Positions 1 through 17,899 are shown, counted from the stretch's first letter. The stretch: DNA of 64,000 nt from Callorhinus ursinus (GCF_003265705.1 NW_020312867.1:5049307-5113306), one strand, 5' to 3'. Translations and numbers: made by a program. Notes: generated from the sequence alone by a model not told the origin.

Positions 1-914
1 CCTTGGTAAAACAAACCAGGAAGCTCCCAGAGGATAGACTGTCGATCCAGAATTTCCTAAACTGTCTGGGAAGATCTTGCTGGTAGAACAGCTCACAGCA
101 TGGATGTGTCTTATGTAAAGACACATGTGCTGTTTTGAGGCCTTCCTCCACCCAAGCCTGTCTTACCCTGAACATGGCCCCCAAAGGAATGGGGCAGAGC
201 AGGGTGGTAAACACTGGGCTGTGAGGCCAAACACCACCGGACTCAAACCTAGGCTCCACCAATTACCACCTTGGGACTGGTGAGATACATGCTACCGGCC
301 CCGCCGCCGTGCCTCAGTTCCCACATCCGTTAGGCTGGCACCATCACAACCTTGCAGGGCTGGGACAGTTTCCTCTGGGCAGGATCAAGTTCCAGCCCCT
401 AAGCCTGGCACAACCATCCCTCTCTGATGATGAACTCCCTGCCCATGCAGGGCTGCGACTACCACTACTGGAGGCTCCTAGTCGTCTCCCACATACTGAC
501 ACCCATCAGAGGTCCCTGTGCTGGGCTAAAGCTGTTCCCTCAGATGCCTCTCCCTCAACCCTCCACAGGCTCAACTACGTATTATCGGCTCTTCCACCAC
601 ACCCCTCTCTGACCACCCAGCTCTCCAGCCCATCATCAGGCTCACACTGGTAATGGTTTGTGTCTTCTTCCATCAGACTCAGAGCTCCTCAAGGGTGGAG
701 GAGATGGGCAACATGGCTCGGAGTGTGCCGAGGGAACCCCTGGCAGGGCTGGCCTGGCTAGCCCATCCACGGCTCCTGCTCCCACAGCCTACCAAGCTCC
801 CACCACAAAGGAGCACAGCAGAACGGCTGAGGATGGGGGAGCCTTTCCTCATCGGGCTTAGCACGACCCTGCCAGGTCTGCTTCACTTCACCCCATCCAC
901 CTGGACCCCCGTAC
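1..914 (-). other. RALY 3' flank: terminal intron or 3' UTR
   Basis: No coding sequence is convincing here. It is either intron after a donor at 914 or continuous 3' UTR. It lacks a canonical minus-strand polyA hexamer and holds an old MIR near 200-325. ORFs on the plus strand at 309-967 are antisense to the gene and have no recognisable protein features. Confidence 0.5.
200..325 (+). repeat. MIR fragment
   Basis: The order 'ggactcaaacctaggctcc', 'ccttgggactgg' and 'gcctcagttccc' follows the MIR core. Strongly decayed. Confidence 0.55.
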
Positions 915-918
915 CTGC

Positions 919-7159
<6,241 letters not shown>

Positions 7160-7264
7160 CTACCCATGGCCCACATCATGGCTAACCTGGACGGCTTTCT
7201 GCCCTGCTACACATACATCCCTAGAGCATCCAGCCTCCCCTTTTTATAGCTTACTGGACTGCTG

Positions 7265-7425
7265 ACCTCATGGCCAGGTGCTTTATGTATGTTCGCTCAT
7301 TTGGTACTGACGTGACAAGCAAAACCAGGCCATTTCACAAGGGAGAAAATGCACATTCAGGGGTCATGATGCTAGTGAGCAACAGGGCTAAGATTTGAAC
7401 CCTGGTCTGCTTGAGTCTAATTCTT
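7265..7425 (-). repeat. MIR fragment
   Basis: 'gggctaagatttgaaccct' after 'catttcacaagggagaaaa' is the antisense MIR core. Confidence 0.6.
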
Positions 7426-7651
7426 TTAAACCCATTCCTTCTTTAATGCTTATCTGAAATAAGTTACCTCACGCAGTATCTAAATTTGAAGACCTTCCAT
7501 CATTTTTCTTCTGTTCCTTTAATGTAGAACCATGGCAAAGAAGTCACATGGAAATTTCAAGTAATACCTGCTCTACAACATTATGAAAATTGCTCAGTCT
7601 GATCCAGACACTGACCTAGCTTTGGCTGTCTTTACTGGTACAATCATTTTT

Positions 7652-7839
7652 ATATTTTTAAAGATTTTTATTTATTTATTTGACAGAGCGCATAAGCAGG
7701 GGGAGCGGCAGACAGAGGGGAGGGAGAAGCAGGCTCCCCACTGAGCAGGGAGCCTGATGCGGGGCTTGATCCCAGGACCCTGGGATCATGACCTGAGCTA
7801 AAGGCACATGCTCAACCGACTGAGCCACCCAGGTGCCCC
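7652..7839 (-). mobile_element. CAN-SINE (SINEC), long type
   Basis: Reverse-orientation copy: T-rich tail first, then 'tttatttatttgacagag', ending in the complement of the GGGGCACCTGGGTGGCTCAG head. Flanked by imperfect target duplications ggtacaatcattttta (7637) and ggtaccaatcattttta (7840). It is sense to RALY and carries AATAAA on that strand. Confidence 0.93.
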
Positions 7840-8255
7840 GGTACCAATCATTTTTAAAAAGGTGAGCTAAACAAGCCTCAATGAGCACTCACTGCAGGCT
7901 AAGGGTGACATGTAATACTGAGTAACCACAAGACCCTATAAATAGTATTACTATTGTTCATATTTTACCAGAAAACAGATGCCAAAAGTTCTTTAACTTG
8001 CCAGGAATGAGCACTCAAACCCACGTCAGTTGGTCCCTACAGCCCTTTTTCCACCCCCCCACCAAGCTCTATCACTTAAAGCCAGAGCTAAAGCCAATTT
8101 AAATACTACAGTTAAGTAAACATATTTACCTGAGAATTATTTTTAATAATTTAGTTTTTTTAGAGTTACCCACTTTTATTACCGACTCATTCAAATTTTG
8201 TTGTTTGCTTAGAGATCATATTGTACCTACTCTTTGCTCTCCACACTCTGGCAAT

Positions 8256-8405
8256 TCTTTTACCCCAAGGGAATGTACAAATGTCTCCTACCCCTGACCC
8301 TGGACAGGTTACATCAGAGAACAGCTCCAGAAGGACAGAAAAGGAGGCTTGATGACCGTATGAAAGGCCTAACATTAAGTACTGGTACTTACACTTCCTG
8401 GCCCA
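8256..8405 (+). repeat. Local duplicated segment, copy A
   Basis: A 150-bp segment starting 'tcttttaccccaaggga' that recurs at 9757-9884 in the same orientation, about 95% identical over aligned bases by eye. Copy A keeps 22 nt that copy B lacks, between two 'aaagg' words. I do not recognise it as a known repeat family. Confidence 0.85.
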
Positions 8406-9003
8406 GCCTTCTGCTCACTGGCATGGATTTGTATAACTCCCTTTTATAACATTCCTATTTCAATACCCCTGCTGAGAGCTACTAGAGAAGGTGCTGATGA
8501 CCCCAAGCAGTACGTATAAAAACTCTCACCAGCCTAGGCTAACGGTAAACCCCTGCCTACTAACCTAGTATTTGAGGGTAGAGGGAGCTTCTTGACAGAG
8601 AATTAGAGCAGTGCAAAGCATAAACTGGGAAAGGCTTATCTTTTGTTCCACTAGGATAAGAGACCCTTTTCTTCTTCAATCCTTCCAGCCTGGAAGCTGG
8701 CATGTTCTGACCAGCAGATGGCACTGACTGCAAGGAAACCACAGGCTGGCCCTGAGAATGATTCTGAGGAAGAAACCTACTCCTATGGCGGGCTTGCAGT
8801 ACCTCCATGGATATACTGGGGTCAAGTGTGTGCCATCCCAAGTAAAAGGGGCTAGGAAGGCACTGCTATTGATGAAGGGATTGGTGCCAGCTCTGGAAAG
8901 GATCTGGAAGGGACACTCTTTTTTATTACTCAGTTTACTTTTGCATCCAATCATCATTTATTAAGCAGTGAGGAACACAAAAGATATCACCCATGAAAAC
9001 AAG

Positions 9004-9184
9004 TTGGTTAAGCAACTGCCTTCGGCTCAGGTCATGATCCTGGAGTCCCGGGATCGAGTCCCACATCAGGGTCCCTGCTCAGCAGGGAGTCTGCTTCTCC
9101 CTCTGACCCTCCCCTCTCATGCGCGCTCTCTCATTCTCTCTTTCAAATAAATAAAAATCTTAAAAAAAAAAACAAAAACAAACA
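9004..9184 (+). mobile_element. CAN-SINE, 5'-truncated
   Basis: Begins inside the tRNA-derived part at 'ttggttaagcaactgcc' and runs through the TC-rich region to 'caaataaataaaaatctt' and an A tail. The conserved head is missing, so it is truncated or was joined at 'acaag'. Confidence 0.85.
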
Positions 9185-9756
9185 ATACTGTCCATGTGCA
9201 GAAAATGCTTAATGTATGTGGGTTCCCTGGGGCCCCCCATTCCTCACAGTCCTCTCTGATAATCCCTCTCCTACCTGGATGACAAGCCATTCAAAAGTTA
9301 AATTTCTTGTCCATCCATGGATATGAGAAGTAAGTTTGTGGGGCTCCTCCATGGCCATCAGATAACTCTCCTGGTTGGTTCAGCTCAGAGCCATGAAGCT
9401 TTTGCTCAGGGAAGGGCCACCTACTTTGGCTGGAGGGAACCAACCACTGGCCTGGGGTGTAGACCAAAATAGAAAGAGAGGGGGATGATGGTTTAGACCT
9501 GTTGATGACTACTATCTCTGTCACTGACCTGGCAGGGACATGACAGGTGCTGGGTTCCCTCAGACCTCTGGCAGGAGCCTCTACCACCAACTCAGCAGGA
9601 AGCATTTGCTGACACCTGTGTTTAGTGATACAGCAGGATCAGCACTCACTCCTTAGCTGGTGAGTATCTTCAAGTTTGGCCATACTCAGTCTTTTCTCTT
9701 GTCACTTGGGGTTTGGGACAATGTACATAAAAAGGACTTTTCTTATTGTAGGGATG

Positions 9757-9884
9757 TCTTTTACCCCAAGGGACTGTACAAATATCTCCTACCCCTGACC
9801 CTGGACAGGTTACATCAGAGGAGAGCTCCAGAAGGAACAGGAAAGGCCTAACATTAAGTACTGGTACTTACACTTACTGGCCCA
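9757..9884 (+). repeat. Local duplicated segment, copy B
   Basis: A 128-bp partner of 8256-8405. Neither flank continues the similarity, so the duplicated unit is about 150 bp. Differences are a handful of substitutions and one 22-nt deletion. Confidence 0.85.
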
Positions 9885-11670
9885 CTCCCAAAAGTTCAAC
9901 AAATCCATAGTTGAACTTCTCTGTTCTAGTAACACTGCCATTGATGAGGCTCATTCTAAATGAGGGTCAAAGTCAGACTGGAGCACCTTCTGAACAATGC
10001 CAAGAAAAGGCAGCCAGAAGCCACGTCACAAAAAGGCTACAACAGAGAAGAGACCGGGGGAAATGTATGCCTGTAGCCATCCCGAGTGAGGCATCTGCAG
10101 GGCCACAAGGTCCACCTGAAGCGCGCTCCAGGCGCCAACCCCGTCCTATGCCCCCTATCTAATCAGCCCTCAATCGGCTTTCAATGGCAGTCTCCAAGGG
10201 CAGTCTGTGCTGCTCTTGTGCACACTCCCTAAGCCCAAAGGGACAGCTATCTGTGGAGATATGGAAAAGTTTCCGTGTTTAAACATGTTTATGAGACTCC
10301 TGAAAGTGAGAGATCAAGTTGGGGGTAGGAAATGAAAAGTGTGCCCAGACTAGCTCTTCTGGAACTGCTAGGTTCAGGTACAGAATCCCAAAGAGTCAAG
10401 AATTCTAAATGCAGACATGGCCTTCCAGGTTGTTACAAACCTTAAAATTTGTTCGCTTCACTTATAACCTTCAAATATTTAGACATACAATATGTAAAGT
10501 TTCCTTCTATACTCTTTGTTCTGCCCTGCAAATGTTAAGAGGCAAGCCTGACGAAGTCTGGAACACAGTAAGTGGCCAATAAATATTAGGGAGGAAGCAG
10601 TAAGAATAATGTCCCAGGAGTATAGCCCTCCCTTAAGGGGGGGGTGGGGGGTGTGCACACACCACTGGGGGCTGGGGGTCCCAAGCATCTCATTAAAAGA
10701 CTAGAGTCTCTGACCCAAACACCCCCCTTCCCCCAACAGACCAACCACCCCAATTCAATCTTCCCCACACAATTCTTTCTTGGTTTTCCCAGGCTTCCCC
10801 CTAGCTTAGAGTAGGAGCCCTAGAAAATATTGACATCCTATTCAGCAGAAGCTGCTTGACTTGATAAGCTATTTCCCCCTGGGCCAAGCTCTGCCTCACA
10901 GATTAGCTATGTAATTGAGAGCAAGGTGTCTGCAGCCCCTGGAGGCCCTATGCTTAGCAATGAGCCAAGGAGAGGTGGGTAGAGGGACTGTTCTTGATGG
11001 TGGTGGGGAGAGGAAGAAAGAATCAGACTTATTTCCAGAGACTTCTACAGTGTCTTCACTGCAGATTAGCAGGGACTTCAGTGAACAAGGCCCTTGCTCT
11101 GAGGAACACAGGGGAATGGACTTGGCCACAGCGCCCCAACCCATGAGGAGCAGGGCCAAGAACCCCATGGGTCCTCTAAGTCTAGGATTCTTTTATCCCA
11201 CTTTTCCTTCTGGGCCGGTGAGAGACAACCCTCAGACAGTGAGGAGCTGGGAGGTGGCAATCCAGATACGCTATTTTTTAAGGAAAACTAGGGACTGGCT
11301 CCCAAGTGTCTTCATTTTTACCTGCTAGAGGAACAACTGCTGCATAAAAGCTGGGCCCTTAAGCTAATTAAAACCCACCAGAGACACAGGCTTTGAAATG
11401 CAATTTACAGCTGGAAGGGATGGGCTCACTTCTCCAAGCTAGTAAGAACAGAGGAAATTTGGCAAAAACAAACCGTTTTCCCCAGTTGAAACATTTCAGA
11501 TGGAAACTGTGTTTTAGAAGCCAAGAGCCAAGCCTGAACATGTGGTAGAGTGACAGGGCTTTGTACAGGTAGAAAAACCCTAAAAGGTACGACCACCCCT
11601 GAACTGTGGGTAAATGAGACACCCCCCTCCCCCCGAACCATCAAGGTAAGAAGAGCCTCTAATTACCAGT
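9885..11670. other. Unique intronic sequence
   Basis: No confident repeat, gene or RNA seen. A G-run lies at 10638-10655. Plus-strand open frames (for example 9911-10162, 10915-11328) show no domain, signal or repeat pattern. Confidence 0.4.
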
Positions 11671-11674
11671 GTCA

Positions 11675-11850
11675 GACTTTACATACCCCACCTTATTTAA
11701 TCCTCACAAGAGCCCTGTGAGGAGGTACTTTAAATAGGGGAAGGAAGACTCAGAGAGGCCAAATTATTGGTTAATACAGCAAAGCCAGAAGTGGAACCCA
11801 GGTCTGTTTGACTCCACAGAGCCTATTCATTGAGATGCCTTGGGTACTCC
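11675..11850 (-). repeat. MIR element
   Basis: 'cttatttaatcctcacaag', 'aagactcagagaggcc' and 'gtggaacccaggtctg' in antisense MIR order. Confidence 0.7.
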
Positions 11851-11964
11851 TTGCCAAGGTGAGAGAACGAATCACCCTGAATCAATGACAGCCTCTCCTT
11901 GGTCCTCACCCCTTCCCCTTTCTACTACAACATCTCATGTTTGCGCAAGATTTTAGTGAACAAA

Positions 11965-12115
11965 ACCAGTGTATATCCTTGATCCAGACATTGTCAGTCT
12001 CATCTTATAGATGAAAAGCTGAGAATCAGCAAGGTAAGTGACTTACTTAAGGCCATCCAGCCTAGTAAAGGGAGTAGCTAGGGGACTTGAATCCAGGCTT
12101 CTACACACCACTGTC
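11965..12115 (-). repeat. MIR fragment
   Basis: 'tcatcttatagatgaaaag' then 'cttgaatccaggcttct' mark a second antisense MIR, 100 bp after the previous one. Confidence 0.6.
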
Positions 12116-12439
12116 TCAGCAACTGCCCCAGGCCTCCAACTCTGCCAGGTCAGCTCTTATGCCCTCCCAATCCTGGCTATCAGGTTTAAGTCTAGTCTTC
12201 AGCATGACCTCTGAGGCACTTAGCCATCAGAATGCCCACTGCCCCAACTCTGTAGTTCCTCCCTGGCACTGGATCTCTTCTTAAAACACTAATTTCAAAA
12301 GAAGAGCTGCTGCTCTTGGTCCTGATGCCCCCCAGTGACTATTTAGAGCCTCTGTCTAGGCCAGTCCTGCTCAATACCTCTGGCCTTATTCTCCAGTGTA
12401 CAGATGAGGGTCACACCAGCTTGTGGCTAGACCTCTGCC

Positions 12440-12730
12440 CTTAGATAACCCTGGAGATATTGGGTGATTTTGAAGGAAAATAGCAGTCAGTGATGGTGAG
12501 GCTATTTCTGGAGAAAGCCAAGCAATTAGACTGATCAGTGCCCAGAGCCTCTTTGGTCCAGAGGCTCCTGGTTAACAGGCGGCCAAGGATGACAGAACAT
12601 CTATTAATCTCATTAAATTCACCAGGCCCCAGCTCATTAGCATTGCCCAAATGATCATTACTGGCCAGACAGGACTAATTTTCCAAGGAATGCTCTTTAG
12701 TTCCTGACAATTCCCACTCCCATGAGAAAC
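12440..12730. other. Repeat-free AT-motif-rich block, possible conserved non-coding element
   Basis: No repeat signature. Homeodomain-type cores cluster: 'ctattaatctcattaaatt', 'agctcattagcattgc', 'gactaattttcc'. An enhancer is possible but not shown; conservation is the test. Confidence 0.3.
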
Positions 12731-12819
12731 CCCAGCTCCCGATATGTGAACACTGAGGGCACCTAGAACGGGGGTGTGGGGGGTGGAGGTTGGGGGGGGG
12801 TTTACAGGCTATAGGTTCA

Positions 12820-12985
12820 GGAGGCTTGGCCCCTGCTCTGCTGTGTGACCTGCAACAAGTCATACAATTTCTCTGAGCCTTATCATCCTTATTCTGAAAA
12901 CAGGAATAATCTTTGTCCTGATTACCTTTCAAATCTGATACAAAATCAAATAGGTTAATCAATGTGAAAGTGCTCTGTTGCATCT
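12820..12985 (+). repeat. MIR fragment
   Basis: 'gctctgctgtgtgacctgc' followed by 'tttctctgagccttatc'. It begins directly after a G-rich tract at 12769-12801. Confidence 0.6.
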
Positions 12986-13234
12986 ATAACATATTCTGAA
13001 AGATAGAGGAATATAGCTATTATTACCCAACTCCTATCCCCTTCACTCACTCAACAAACATTTCTTAAGTATTCCCCTCTGCCCTAGCACTGTGGAGATG
13101 CTGGGCAAGAGTGCTCACAGGCCTTGTCTTCTACTTCCTTTTCAACAAAGCCCTCCTTCCAGGAATCTGTTTCATAACCGTTTCTGAACAACAAAGGGAA
13201 AAATGCACCTAAAATAGTAGAAATAGGAGATGTA

Positions 13235-13365
13235 AACTTGGAACATGTCCCTTAAACTCACTTAGCCTCAGATTCTTCAACTGCAAAATGGGAATTATAC
13301 CAACGCCCACAGAGATAACAGGTATAAAGTGCCTGATATAATGGCTGGGACCAGTAGGTATTTAC
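13235..13365 (+). repeat. MIR fragment
   Basis: 'ttagcctcagattcttcaa', 'tgcaaaatgggaattatac', 'gtataaagtgcctg' match the 3' half of MIR. Confidence 0.6.
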
Positions 13366-14484
13366 GTAAGAAACTCAAATGCCCTGGGCCCTATGAAAAC
13401 TCTAGATCATCCACATTCCAGCCCTATGTTATTTACCCCTGTCATCTCCCAGTGCCTGAGAACAGGGGAGTCAGGGGTAGTGGGCCTATGCACACTCTCT
13501 CCCTTGTCCTAGTGTCTGGAACCAAACCTAGAAATTTCATAATGGTGCCCCCAACTCATGCCTGATTTGACATGCACTACTATAAGGAGCTGGGTAGGGT
13601 ATCAGGCCTTCTGAGCCAGTGACTTACTTCTCAGCTATACCATGAGATTTCTGTTCCTATACTATAACATTGTGATGTATCAGCATCTGATAAGCTGAGG
13701 GGAGACCCTAAAGCAGAGGCAGGGCTGGGGCCTCAGTCACCTTTCCCCACAGTGTAGTCTGGGTATATACGCTATCCTCCCTGTATCTTGCACCCTAACT
13801 CTACCCCGACTCTGGCCTTAGGCTGAGGCTTAGTTAGCATCTGTGACAAGCAGCCCTTCTAGCTATGTGGGGACAGGCAGCAAGGACCGGGTAGGTACAG
13901 CCCTGGGCCTACAATCCCCAATACTAAATTACAATTAGGGATCTAAAAGTAATTGTCAACCTCTTTATTTTTGTCAAAGGAAGTCATCCACACACCTACC
14001 TACCCATTCAATCATAATTATACCTATCCTAATACTCACCGGGCCAACTCATTCCTCCACCAACCGGTCTGGTACCTGAGCTCAAGGAATTACCAGTATA
14101 CCAAGGGGACATCCTCCATGACCACAAAGCACATGTGCCCTGGGCTGGAGTCCACCGCCCCAGAAGCCGCCCAAACAAAGTAGTCCGGGATATCAGAGAA
14201 TGGAAAGGAGCACTACAGAGGTGAATTCCAACTGGGTGGTGATGTGGGGAGAGGCTATGCCTGGCAGAGGAACTGCAGTAACAATGCACAAACCATGCCC
14301 CTTTCTCGTTCTCTGCTCCCTGCTCTGCCCTTCCCCCTGTTAAGTATATGCAGGGTAAGGCTGGAAATAAATGTTTGAAATAAGAGAATTTCTTTTTCAG
14401 TGCTGCCTCCTCTTCCTTGATAGCTGCATACTAATTCTTGTCTTGAGGAAGAACAAAAAGGGAATACACAATTCAATATGCAGC

Positions 14485-14725
14485 AGCTTTATACCAGGCA
14501 CTGTGCTGGAAGCTTTACAGGCATCATCTCTCATAATCCTAACCACAACCCAATGAGATAAGTACTAGCCTCTTCACTCTTCAGATGAAGAAACTGAAGC
14601 TCAGAGACAGCTTAAATAATTTGTCCACAGTTACATTAAGTGGCATGCATGATTAGGATAAAAAGACCCTAAGCTTATCTGGTTCTAAAGCCTGTGCTCT
14701 TCCTACTCCACTAGATTGCTCCCAC
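14485..14725 (-). repeat. MIR element
   Basis: Nearly full-length antisense copy from 'ccaggcactgtgctgga' through 'gatgaagaaactgaagctc' to 'gcctgtgctcttcctactcc'. Confidence 0.75.
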
Positions 14726-14849
14726 TGACCCCCCCCTCTTCCCATAGGAAGACTGATCCTGGCTTTGCCGCTGATGTGCTACAAAACCTCAGGCTCTGGA
14801 GCATGTGACCACAAAGGGCCCTTTCAGGGCTAACCATATGACTGTGATA

Positions 14850-15040
14850 ATCATTACCAACACTTGCTGAGCACTTACTACTGCACTCAGTCTTCTGCTA
14901 TGGGATAGGTGATGGTGTGTATTGTGCTCATTTCACAGATGAGGAGCCTAAAGGTTAGAGCTTAGTCTTACACAAGCCAGGAAATGGCAGAACTGCAATC
15001 AGTCTGTTTGAGACCAGAGCTGGTGCTCTGACCTTGGCCC
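14850..15040 (-). repeat. MIR element
   Basis: 'tgctgagcacttactactg', 'catttcacagatgaggagc' and 'gctggtgctctgacc' in antisense order. Confidence 0.65.
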
Positions 15041-15199
15041 AAAATGGCTTCCATGCTAAGCATACCCTGCACCTGCCAGGAGGTCAGCTTCTAACACTTT
15101 CTGATCCTTTGGGCATAAATGCATGGGGTCTTGCTGAGGCCATACTCTCACATCCAAGAGCCAATAAGCACTTGCTGTGAGCTTGTAGAGTGGTCCCCC

Positions 15200-15560
15200 T
15201 TCCCCCTTCCTACACCGTAAGGGGCCGGCTCCTCACAGTGATAATGCAGCAAGATTAGTCACTGCTTGCTGTCGGCTGATTATAGCTATTCTTTTCTGTA
15301 AATGAAGTTTAAAAGTCATCAAAGGGTCTGTCAGCTGTGACTTATGAGCCTCTTTCCCGCAGGGAAGTCAGGCAGTGACAAATGCCCCTCTCGTTCTGCC
15401 ATCCATTATGAGTCGGAAGGTGCCATGTTCCAATTACTGGAGACCCCGATGGAGCTCATGGAAAAACCCTGTTCCATGCTGTGGCCATTATTCAGGCCTG
15501 GCAGCGCTGCCAGCAGGGTTACCCTAGGCCCAGGCCCCACTGGGTAAGATGGAGTAAGAG
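15200..15560. other. Repeat-free block, possible conserved non-coding element
   Basis: Unique sequence with an E-box in 'gtctgtcagctgtgac', 'ggctgattatagc' and 'ccattattcaggcctggc'. It has no coding pattern on either strand despite an open frame at 15344-15547. Confidence 0.3.
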
Positions 15561-15844
15561 CATGTTTCTGATTCTGTGAGCCAACCCCTACTATCCCTTA
15601 CTGTGTTATCCCTGGTGGGTTTATCCTAGACATATTTCGCAAATGAGTAAAAACATGGGTACCATTTGGGCTGTCTCAAAGTACTCAGGATCAAGACTGC
15701 CTAGACAAACAGACATGAGGAAATAAGGTCATGCTGCCAGGTGGAGAAGGTGGGGAATATGACGATGCTCAGGAGAACAGAAGACAAGACACCAAGGATG
15801 TTCAAAGAAAGTTGTGACTAAAGGGGCCCTTATCTAGTGTGATC

Positions 15845-16040
15845 AATTGTTCACGATACTTGTTATATGCCAAGCCCTGTCCACCAAATGCTGAGAAACC
15901 AAAGATGAATGAAACATAGTCCCTGCTACTGAAGGTAGATGAGAAAATTAAGGTCTAAAGAAGTGACTTGCCCAAGGTCACAAAGATAAGTTAGAGTCAG
16001 TAATGGAATGAGAAAGTAGGTCTCCAGATCTCTTGTGAAA
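15845..16040 (-). repeat. MIR fragment
   Basis: 'atgccaagccctgtccacc' and 'gacttgcccaaggtcacaa' mark a degraded antisense MIR. Confidence 0.55.
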
Positions 16041-16084
16041 CAGAAAAAGTAGAGACAGGGAGCCTCCTTATGTGCCATGCTTTT

Positions 16085-16405
16085 CATGCAGAACATCGCA
16101 CAACAGTTCAGAGTGCCGACTCCTGGGGCCCCGGCCGGCTCAGTCAGAGCAGCATGTGACTCTTGATCTTGGAGTTGTGAGTTTGAGCCTCCTACCGGGT
16201 ATAGAGATTACTTAATTAAAAAAAAAAAAAAAAAAAAGAAAGAGTGCCAGCTCTTATTCAAGTCCCACCTACACACTTACTAGAGGTTTGACTTCTGGCA
16301 AGCCCCTAACAAAGTCTCAGAAAAATGGGGATTCAGAGTTGTGGTGAGGATTAAATAGGATAATACAAGTTATGATGACAGGTACATATTAAGTATCCAA
16401 AATAT
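16085..16405 (+). repeat. MIR split by a short SINE
   Basis: MIR sequence before 16122 resumes at 16241 ('agagtgccagctcttattc') and runs to 'gaggattaaataggataa'. The interrupting element is at 16123-16240. Confidence 0.6.
16123..16240 (+). mobile_element. CAN-SINE, short type
   Basis: A 118-bp form: 'ggctcagtcagagcagcatg', 'gactcttgatcttggag', then 'tagagattactta' and an A tail, lacking the TC-rich middle. Imperfect duplications 'agagtgcc..ctc' at 16110 and 16241 flank it. Confidence 0.88.
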
Positions 16406-16409
16406 TATT

Positions 16410-16515
16410 TATCATCAAGTAATTCCTGAAACAACTCTTTGAGGTAGATATTATTAATTTCATTTTACAGACAAGAAGACTTAAGTTCTTTTTCACTTTG
16501 CCACACTAAATAAGC
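16410..16515 (-). repeat. MIR fragment
   Basis: 'gaggtagatattattaatt' plus 'attttacagacaagaag' are the antisense MIR end. Confidence 0.5.
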
Positions 16516-16944
16516 CAGCGCTTCTCAAAACTATGTGTGGTGAAGAACCACTTTTTGTTTTGCTTTTTAAACTTCCAATCCAGGGGCACCTGGGTGGCTC
16601 AATCGTTGAGGGTCTGCCTTTGGCTCAGGTCATGATCCCAGGGTCCTGGGATCATGCCCCACGTCGGGCTCCCTGCTCAGCGGGAGGCCTGCTTCTCCCT
16701 CTCCCATTCCCCCTGCTTGTGTTCCTCCTCTCACTACATCTCTCTGTCAAATAAATAAAATCTTTTAAAATAAATAATAAATACACTTCCAATACATTAC
16801 AGACAGATACATCTGTAAAATACAATAAAAATGTCAAATTACTGGTTTCTGGGCACTTACTCTCAATTTCTAGACCTATCACGACCCCGCAACAGTTGCG
16901 GACTAGCATCCATTCAGTGGGCTATACTCTGAGAAGCACAGCTG
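16516..16944. mobile_element. Non-autonomous hAT-type DNA transposon, interrupted by a SINE
   Basis: The ends are inverted: 'cagcgcttctcaaa' at 16516 and 'tgagaagcacagctg' at 16930, the usual CAGxGCTTCTCA pattern of hAT-Charlie relics. A SINE at 16583-16784 splits it. Family name not assigned. Confidence 0.6.
16583..16784 (+). mobile_element. CAN-SINE, long type
   Basis: Full-length copy inside the hAT relic, flanked by duplications 'acttccaatcca' (16571) and 'acttccaataca' (16785). Tail contains AAATAAATAAAATC. Confidence 0.95.
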
Positions 16945-17426
16945 TAGGCAACTCTTACCCACCCGTCACCCTCTATGAAAACCAAAGCAAAGAAAGAACA
17001 GTTTATTTCATTTCTTTCAAGTCCTTTTAGCCCAATTCTTTTAGACTCTGGTGTTAGGCCAATTTACAAAACCGATCCTAATCTTTTTCCCTTTTGCTTC
17101 TCTCAAGAATGAGAGAACAGGGTAAGCAGGCCAACGATTATAAGTTCAAGGACTTGCCACCAAACACTTCAGGAGGTGATTTATCTTGGTCATCTACTCT
17201 AGGTCACGCTATATCCTGCAAGGGAGGATGATCTAGGCTGTCTGAGAATGCCACAACCTTCCTGAGACCTGGGATCTGAGAGGAGGGTATATTCCTGAAG
17301 AGGCTGGTACTTCTGGACCCTCTCTCCCTGACACTACATGGCATTAGGACACTAGCCAGGAAGGGGAGGCATGTTGTACCTTTCACAGTCTTGTATCATG
17401 GCGGCTTACACAGTAGTCTTCCCTAT
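16945..17426. other. Unique intronic sequence
   Basis: Nothing recognisable; no repeat or RNA signature. Confidence 0.35.
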
Positions 17427-17438
17427 CCTAGGGAGTTT

Positions 17439-17588
17439 TTTTTTATTATGTTATGTTAATCACCATACATTAGTTTTTGATGTAGTGTTCCATGATTCAT
17501 TGTTTGCATATAACACCCAGTGCTCCATTCAGTACATGCCCTCTTTAATACCCATCACCAGGCTAACCCATCCCCCACCCCCCTCCCC
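17439..17588 (-). mobile_element. Carnivore L1 3' end, 5'-truncated
   Basis: In reverse orientation: poly-T, 'gttaatcaccatacattag', through to 'gggtattaaagaggg' (complement) and a G-rich end. The same 3' sequence occurs in forward orientation at 49602-49853. Target duplications 'cctagggagttt' (17427) and 'cctaaggagttt' (17589). It is sense to RALY and its tail supplies an AATAAA. Confidence 0.9.
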
Positions 17589-17899
17589 CCTAAGGAGTTT
17601 CTTAAAAGTAAGATGGACAGATTCATTCTCCAATACCACCGTATACCCAAGAGTATGACTGGCTGAAGCAGATGAGCACCCAAGACACAACAGTGTACCT
17701 TGAAATCTTCCGGGTGCACAGCCAAATTGTCATCACCGTACAGAACTTTCTGTTCTGAGCCCATGTCGTGCTATCTTTCAGCATAAAGCAAAGTAGAGTG
17801 GATCATATGATACAGTGTAGAGAGGCGTATAACCTGCTGCTGTGAGGAGGGGTCTGTCACCAAGCAGGAGCCAAAGACTGCATGTTTATTCCCACATAA

